Positions 1 to 5,542 of a DNA stretch of 5,542 bases are shown in pieces (within the stretch, counting starts at the first letter, position 1; each line of letters starts with the position of its first letter). The stretch covers positions 1 to 5,542 of the forward strand of contig JACQRQ010000247.1 in NCBI GenBank assembly GCA_016206405.1, in the 5' to 3' direction. The translations under genes and the position numbers were made by a program. Source of the DNA: Elusimicrobiota bacterium (GTDB lineage: Bacteria > Elusimicrobiota > Elusimicrobia > O2-12-FULL-59-9). The notes beneath the pieces are model-generated. The model did no database searches. It saw only the letters and a list, made by a program, of their open reading frames with translations, and was not told the origin of the DNA.

Positions 1-160
1 CCGGCAGGGAGCCGGGCTGTCCCGTGCACACCGGGCAGACGTTGGAGTTGGCCGCGGCGCCGAAGCTCCTGGCCGGGCAGGCGCAAAAAAGCTTGCTTTC
101 GGTCCCCAGTTGAATGTGGACCTCCAGACCGATGACCGTCTCAAATATCTCTGGGCTCAT
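1..160 (-). CDS. gatB: Asp-tRNA(Asn)/Glu-tRNA(Gln) amidotransferase subunit B, N-terminal fragment
   Basis: GatB is the subunit of the GatCAB amidotransferase that binds the mischarged tRNA, activates its Glu or Asp side chain with ATP, and receives ammonia from GatA. Only 53 codons are present, because the gene runs off the left edge. Seen: reading from the ATG at 160, the protein starts MSPEIFETVIGLEVHIQLGT, which is the hallmark GatB N-terminus, followed by ESKLFCAC (residues 21-28) and NVCPVCTGQPGSLP (40-53). Cys26, Cys28, Cys42 and Cys45 form a CxC...CxxC set that probably binds zinc; many but not all bacterial GatB proteins have it. The start is supported by the usual short lead before VIGLEVH. 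It lies 20 nt inside the 3' end of the Nudix gene, so translation is probably coupled. The upstream Shine-Dalgarno is weak (AAAGAG). The identity is secure; the integrity of the rest of the gene cannot be judged. Confidence 0.95.
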   Translation of the reverse strand, partial: MSPEIFETVIGLEVHIQLGTESKLFCACPARSFGAAANSNVCPVCTGQPGSLP

Positions 161-577
161 CTTGCTCTTTGACGGAGCCTTTTATGCAGTCAAGCAATTG
201 GTGGTCGCTCGGATAGCGCACCAGCTCGCGCGCCTTGGAGACGGCGCTCCAGCGCACGTCCAAAATTTCGGCTTCGTCGGGGTCTCCCACCCGCCAGCCC
301 GAGCGCATCAAAAACCACTGCACCTTCTTGCGGACCCTGCGCCCCTGCCTCTGGAAAGCGTAGTTCACTTCCGATAGGGGCCGCAAGATGTGGCAGCGGT
401 AGCCCGTCTCCTCCTCCACCTCGCGCAGGGCCGCCTGGCGGGGAGTCTCTCCCGGCTCGACGTGCCCTTTGGGAAACGTCCACACCTTCTCGCCCCGCAG
501 GTTGCGCACCAGCACGAGCAGAACGCGGCGCTCGTCCAAGACCACGCCGCCGGCCGAAAACTCCTCGGCGGGGGCGC

Positions 578-2058
<1,481 letters not shown>

Positions 2059-2062
<4 letters not shown>

Positions 2063-2346
2063 TCCACCACCTTCTTGACCTTAAAAAACGGCCCTTCCTT
2101 GTCCGGGGCGTTGTCCAACAGCGCGGCGGCGCCGGGGAAAAGGCGGACGGCATCCTCGCGGAAAACGTCCTCGTCCCCCAGCACGCTGGCGGTCGGGTCC
2201 ACGCGGCTGGTGTCCAGCCCCTTTATTTTCTCCACGTAGTCGAGGATCTGTCCCAGCTCTTTTCCGAAGCGCGCTTTTTCCGCCGCTGAAATCTCCAGCC
2301 GGGCCAGAATCGCGACGTGCTCGATTTCCGTCTCAGACAGCGCCAT
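2059..2346 (-). CDS. gatC: Asp-tRNA(Asn)/Glu-tRNA(Gln) amidotransferase subunit C
   Basis: GatC is the small subunit that wraps around the GatA-GatB interface and stabilises the amidotransferase; it has no catalytic site. The 95-residue product has the standard length. Seen: EIEHVAILARLEI (residues 7-19) and the helical ELGQILDYVEKIKGLDTSRV segment, then PTASVLGDEDVFREDAV and the C-terminal LLDNAPDKEGPFFKVKKVVE, the family's LLxNAPxxxxxFFKVPKVVE signature with Lys in place of the usual Pro. The ATG at 2346 was chosen over an in-frame upstream start at 2406 because homology begins at MALSETEIEHVA, GGAGG sits 9 nt before it, and the longer form would run 59 nt into pcrA. The start is 1 nt after the pcrA stop, and the stop overlaps the gatA start by 4 nt (ATGA). 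Confidence 0.97.
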
Positions 2347-2347
2347 T

Positions 2348-4567
2348 TTAGGCCGCCTCCAGATTGGCAAAGCGCACGAGAAATTTCTTCGCCATGCCTT
2401 GATCAAAAAATACGGTCACCTTCATGGCCTCCCCCGAGCCGCTCTTGGAGATGACGCGCCCAAAACCGAACTCCGCGTGTTTGACCCGCTTTCCGATCCG
2501 GAATTGAGGGGGCCCCGAAGGTCCGCCGCCGGCCTGCGCGGAAACCGGCTCCAGATAGGCGCCGGCGGACGGCTTGGCGCCCGGCGGGGGCGGAAAAGGC
2601 TTGCGGCTTCGCGGCCTGTTTTCCGCGGGATCGAGAAAACCGGCTTCCAGAATAAAGCGCGAGGGCAGGTTGGAGTACGCCTGGCCGAAGATGCGCCGCG
2701 TGGCGGCGTAGGTAAGAAAAAGCTCCTCTTTGGCCCGCGTCATGCCCACATAACACAAGCGCCTTTCCTCCTCCAGGTCCTCCTCGGAGGCCGCGCCCGC
2801 GCCGATGGGGAAGAGGCCTTCTTCCAAACCGGTCAAATACACCGCCGGAAACTCCAAGCCCTTGGCCAAATGGATGGTCATGAGCGTCACGCAGGCCCTT
2901 TCGTCGTCGTATTCGTCGGAAGGCGTCATTAGGGACACGTTCTCCAGGTATTGGCCCAAAGACGGAGGCGTTTCCTTGGAAGTCCAGCGCTCCTCAAACT
3001 CCCTGACGCCGTTGACCAGCTCCTGCAGGTTTCCAAGCCGGGCCGCCTGCTCGGGGTCTTCCTCGGCCTCCTGCTCCAGAGCGTCCCAATAGCCGGAACG
3101 CTTTAAAATCCGTTCCATGAGCTGCGCGGCGCTCAAAGCGTCGAGCTCGGAGCGCAGACCCTCGATGACGCCCACCAGCTCGCGCGCCGCGCGCGCGGCC
3201 CCGGGAGTGAGATGGGCGCAGACTCCATTTTCCTGGCAGAGGGCCTCGTAGAGCGTCATGGACTTCGTTTCGGCCGATTTTTCGAGCGCCTGCTGGCTGG
3301 TTTTCCCGATGCCGCGGGAGGGCGCGTTCAAGATGCGGGCCAAGCTCACGGAATCCGACGGGTTTAAAACCACCCGCGCGTAGGCCAGGGCGTCCTTGAT
3401 TTCCTTACGCTCGTAAAAGCGGATCGCGCCGTAAATTCGGTACGGGATTTGGGCATGGCTCAAGGCTTCCTCAAAGGACCGGCTCTGGGCGTTGGTGCGG
3501 TAAAAAATGGCGATTTCCCTGAGGCTTCGGCCGCGCTCCAACTGCTGCGATATCGCGCGGACGATGGCGTAAGCCTCCTCCGTCTCGTCGCGAAGCTCCC
3601 GCACCGTGACCGGCGCGCCGGCCGCCTTCTGAGTCCAGAGATTTTTGGGCTTGCGGTAGCGGTTATGGACGATGACGCGGTTGGCCGCCTCCAGGATGTT
3701 GGGCGTCGAGCGGTAATTTTCCTCCAGCGCGACGATCCGGGCGTCGCTGAAATCCCGGTCGAACTCCATGATGTTGCGGATGTCGGCGCCCCGCCATTGA
3801 TAGATCGACTGGTCCATGTCGCCGACGGCGCATAAATTCTTGTGCTTGGAGGAGAGGGATTTGGTCAGCACGTACTGGGAGTGATTGGTGTCCTGGTACT
3901 CGTCGACCAAAACGTGCAGAAAAAGCTCCTGATAATAATCCCGGACCGCCGGATAATCCCGCAGCAGAAAAACGGTCTTGATCAGCAGATCGCCGAAATC
4001 AAGGGCGGCGGCCCGATCCAGCCGCTCCTGGTATTTTTTGTAAACCTGGGCGACCGTTTGCCGGAAAGGGTCCTGGGCCGTCATGGCGTGGATGGCGTAG
4101 GAATCCGCGTCCAAAAGGTCGTCTTTGGCGCGGGAGATGAGGTTGACGAAGAGGCTGGCCTTGTTTTTATGCGGCTCGAAAGCGGCGTCCTTGAGGATGG
4201 AGGACACCAGTTTCTTTTGGTCGTCCTGATCGTAAATGGTGAAATAGCGGCTGAGCTTTAAAAGCGGGGCGTGCTGCCTTAAAAACCGGCATCCCAGAGA
4301 GTGGAAAGTGTGAATCCAAACGTCCTGCCCGCTTCCGGGCGACAAGACGCTCAAACGGCGGCGCATTTCCTGGGCCGCCTTGTTGGTGAAAGTCACCGCT
4401 AAAATACGGCCGGGGGCCACGCCGCTCTCCAAAAGCCGGGCGATCCGGTGCGTGATGACGCGCGTTTTGCCGGTCCCGGCGCCCGCCACGACCAACAGCG
4501 GGCCGCCCTCGTGTTCCGCGGCCTGTTTTTGCTGCGGGTTTAAATCCGGCGTATAAGGCAAGCTCAT
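2348..4567 (-). CDS. pcrA: ATP-dependent 3'-5' DNA helicase, PcrA/UvrD family
   Basis: Superfamily 1A helicase that translocates 3'-5' on single-stranded DNA; the family acts in nucleotide excision and mismatch repair, removal of recombinase filaments, and clearing of replication or transcription conflicts. The 739-residue length is typical. Seen in order: Q-motif LNPQQKQA (9-16), Walker A AGAGTGKT (28-35), motif Ia FTNKAAQEM (60-68), TFHSLG (87-92), Walker B VDEYQDTN (221-228), motif III GDMDQSIYQWRGA (249-261), motif IV EENYRST (282-288), motif V TIHLAKGLEFPAVYL (564-578) and motif VI EEERRLCYVGMTRAKEEL (599-616). A Pro-rich linker (about 650-690, PFPPPPG) leads to a C-terminal Tudor-like domain (689-739, IGKRVKHAEFGFGRVI), which in PcrA/UvrD contacts RNA polymerase. 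VDEYQDTN favours PcrA over UvrD naming, but the two are orthologous. The ATG at 4567 forms an ATGA overlap with the upstream stop. No clear Shine-Dalgarno precedes it, so it probably depends on coupling. Confidence 0.97.
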   Translation of the reverse strand: MSLPYTPDLNPQQKQAAEHEGGPLLVVAGAGTGKTRVITHRIARLLESGVAPGRILAVTFTNKAAQEMRRRLSVLSPGSGQDVWIHTFHSLGCRFLRQHAPLLKLSRYFTIYDQDDQKKLVSSILKDAAFEPHKNKASLFVNLISRAKDDLLDADSYAIHAMTAQDPFRQTVAQVYKKYQERLDRAAALDFGDLLIKTVFLLRDYPAVRDYYQELFLHVLVDEYQDTNHSQYVLTKSLSSKHKNLCAVGDMDQSIYQWRGADIRNIMEFDRDFSDARIVALEENYRSTPNILEAANRVIVHNRYRKPKNLWTQKAAGAPVTVRELRDETEEAYAIVRAISQQLERGRSLREIAIFYRTNAQSRSFEEALSHAQIPYRIYGAIRFYERKEIKDALAYARVVLNPSDSVSLARILNAPSRGIGKTSQQALEKSAETKSMTLYEALCQENGVCAHLTPGAARAARELVGVIEGLRSELDALSAAQLMERILKRSGYWDALEQEAEEDPEQAARLGNLQELVNGVREFEERWTSKETPPSLGQYLENVSLMTPSDEYDDERACVTLMTIHLAKGLEFPAVYLTGLEEGLFPIGAGAASEEDLEEERRLCYVGMTRAKEELFLTYAATRRIFGQAYSNLPSRFILEAGFLDPAENRPRSRKPFPPPPGAKPSAGAYLEPVSAQAGGGPSGPPQFRIGKRVKHAEFGFGRVISKSGSGEAMKVTVFFDQGMAKKFLVRFANLEAA
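2356..2360 (-). promoter_or_regulatory. Shine-Dalgarno deciding the gatC start
   Basis: GGAGG reads on the minus strand from 2360 to 2356, 9 nt ahead of the ATG at 2346, inside the last codons of pcrA (Leu-Glu-Ala-Ala). It supports the short 95-residue form of GatC over the in-frame extension that begins at 2406. Confidence 0.6.
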
Positions 4568-5542
4568 AGCAATGAAAGTTGGAGGGCGGCTTCAAAATGG
4601 TCCGTATGCGGGAACAAATCGAACGCTTCAATCTTATCCATTTTATAACATTGACTAAGGGCTTTCAAATCCGCCGGCAAAAGCTTGGGATTGCAGGAAA
4701 CATAGATTATAAATCGGGGACGGATGGCCAAAAGGGCCTTTAAAACCCCGGGATGAAGGCCCGAGCGCGGCGGGTCGACCACCGCCGTCCAGTCTTGGCC
4801 GCCGCCCGCCGGTTGCCCGGGAAACAGGCGGGAAATGCTCCCGAAATTCAAAAAAGCCTCCGCCTTTTCGGCATAAAATTCCGCGTTGGCGATGCCATTG
4901 AGGAGCGCGTTGCGCCGGGCGTCGGCGACCGCGTCCGGGTGGATTTCCACCCCGACGACTTTTTCCACGGAGCGCGCCAGCGTCAGGCTGATTCCCCCGC
5001 CGCCGCAATAAAGGTCCAGCACCCGCCGCGCCGCCGAATCCTCAACCCAACCGCGCAAAACGGCGTAGAGCTCCTGCGCGCCGCGGCTGTTGGTCTGAAA
5101 AAAAGAGTGCGGCGAAATCCTAAAAACCAAATCCCCCATCCGCTCCTCGATATAGCCCGGCCCGGAAAGCGTTTTGAGCGTGTCGGAAACGGCCGTGTCG
5201 GCCAGTTTGGCGTTTTCGCCCCACAATACCGTCGCCCCCGGACAAGCCTTCAGAGCCGCCTCAACGAAGCTCTTTTGGAGGCCCTCCACGGCCTCCGGGC
5301 TCAACCCGCCCCCAGACACCAAAATCACCATCATTTGCCCCGTGTTTTTGCCTTCGCGCAGAACCAGGTGCCTTAAAAAGCCGTTATGCGTCTTTGAGTC
5401 GTAAGCCGGCAGCCCCTCCCGGCCCGCCCAGGCCCGCACCGCCTCCAGCAGCGCGCCCGCGCGGGGAGAAAAAATGCGGCACTCCCGCATGTTGAGCGTG
5501 AAATCCCACCTTTTTCTTTTCTTGAAGCCCAGGACCAAACCG
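4564..5542 (-). CDS. rlmD: RNA (uracil-C5)-methyltransferase, TrmA/RlmD (RumA) family, C-terminal part
   Basis: S-adenosylmethionine-dependent enzyme that makes 5-methyluridine in 23S rRNA or tRNA. The open frame continues through the right edge, so the N-terminal part (about 100 residues or more in the family, where any TRAM domain and Fe-S cysteines would lie) is missing. A TTG at 5538 is only an internal Leu: GLVLGFKKRKRWD is mid-protein family sequence. Numbering from that Leu: HNGFLRHLVLREGKNTGQ (51-68), SFFQTNSRGAQELY (145-158), SAM-binding VLDLYCGGGGISL (173-185) and GVEI (196-199), VVDPPRSGLHPGV (253-265), YVSCNP with catalytic Cys282, and FPHTDHFEAAL with general base Glu316. The residues after SCNP read KLLPADL where relatives commonly have ATLARDL, so the usual Arg is absent. 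Target (23S U1939, U747 or tRNA U54) cannot be assigned, and the symbol rlmD is the conventional rather than a proven name. The stop overlaps the pcrA start by 4 nt. Confidence 0.9.
   Translation of the reverse strand, partial: GLVLGFKKRKRWDFTLNMRECRIFSPRAGALLEAVRAWAGREGLPAYDSKTHNGFLRHLVLREGKNTGQMMVILVSGGGLSPEAVEGLQKSFVEAALKACPGATVLWGENAKLADTAVSDTLKTLSGPGYIEERMGDLVFRISPHSFFQTNSRGAQELYAVLRGWVEDSAARRVLDLYCGGGGISLTLARSVEKVVGVEIHPDAVADARRNALLNGIANAEFYAEKAEAFLNFGSISRLFPGQPAGGGQDWTAVVDPPRSGLHPGVLKALLAIRPRFIIYVSCNPKLLPADLKALSQCYKMDKIEAFDLFPHTDHFEAALQLSLL

Noticed and set aside
162..197. Bulged inverted repeat (TTGCT..TGAC with GTCA-AGCAA) just upstream of the gatB start
   Set aside because: It has a 3-nt bulge and a 15-nt loop and lies in Nudix coding sequence; too weak to call a regulatory structure.
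2347..2406. N-terminally extended GatC starting at 2406 (20 extra residues)
   Set aside because: The extension runs inside the pcrA 3' coding region, has no GatC homology, and a good ribosome binding site precedes the ATG at 2346, where the family sequence begins.
2399..2932. 177-codon plus-strand open frame opposite the end of pcrA, and another at 4753-5376 opposite the methyltransferase
   Set aside because: Both are Arg/Gly/Ala-rich shadows of well-conserved minus-strand genes, with no domain and no supporting ribosome binding site that I can see.
3179..3202. Alternating GC-rich run that could fold or form Z-DNA
   Set aside because: It encodes an Ala/Arg-rich helix of PcrA and is explained by codon choice in a GC-rich genome; no T-tract follows, so it is not a terminator.
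5536..5538. TTG at 5538 as the start of the methyltransferase
   Set aside because: The codons before it stay open to the window edge and the surrounding GLVLGF sequence is internal to the family; the gene is simply truncated by the window.

Overview
The window is a GC-rich (about 60% by eye), fully coding bacterial segment with every gene on the minus strand. In transcription order (right to left) it holds: the C-terminal part of a TrmA/RlmD-family RNA m5U methyltransferase (4564-5542, cut by the right edge); a complete PcrA/UvrD-type DNA helicase (2348-4567); gatC (2059-2346); gatA (578-2062); a small Nudix hydrolase (141-608); and the first 53 codons of gatB (1-160, cut by the left edge). 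The GatB fragment is too short to stand out as an ORF, but it is clear from its translation.

The genes are packed as one transcription unit. Junctions are a 4-nt ATGA overlap (methyltransferase/pcrA), a 1-nt gap (pcrA/gatC), a 4-nt ATGA overlap (gatC/gatA), a 31-nt overlap (gatA/Nudix) and a 20-nt overlap (Nudix/gatB). No intergenic space remains for a promoter, terminator, RNA gene or mobile element, and none was seen.

GatC, GatA and GatB form the tRNA-dependent amidotransferase that converts Glu-tRNA(Gln) and/or Asp-tRNA(Asn) to the correctly charged forms. The organism therefore probably uses the indirect route for at least one of these amino acids. PcrA and the methyltransferase add DNA repair/replication and RNA modification functions. 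The pcrA / gatCAB / m5U-methyltransferase neighbourhood recalls the B. subtilis pcrA-ligA ... gatCAB ... rlmCD region, but here it is compressed, lacks ligA at the pcrA junction, and has a Nudix gene splitting gatA from gatB. The phylum cannot be fixed from this sequence; an uncultivated GC-rich lineage is plausible, but that is only inference.

The core genes are ordinary housekeeping genes with intact motifs. The two points most worth a second look are the Nudix gene inside the gat operon and a perfect 9-bp hairpin near the end of gatA. The top of that hairpin carries an anti-Shine-Dalgarno-like CTCCTT just upstream of the Nudix ribosome binding site. I found no evidence of a new defence, mobile or biosynthetic system.
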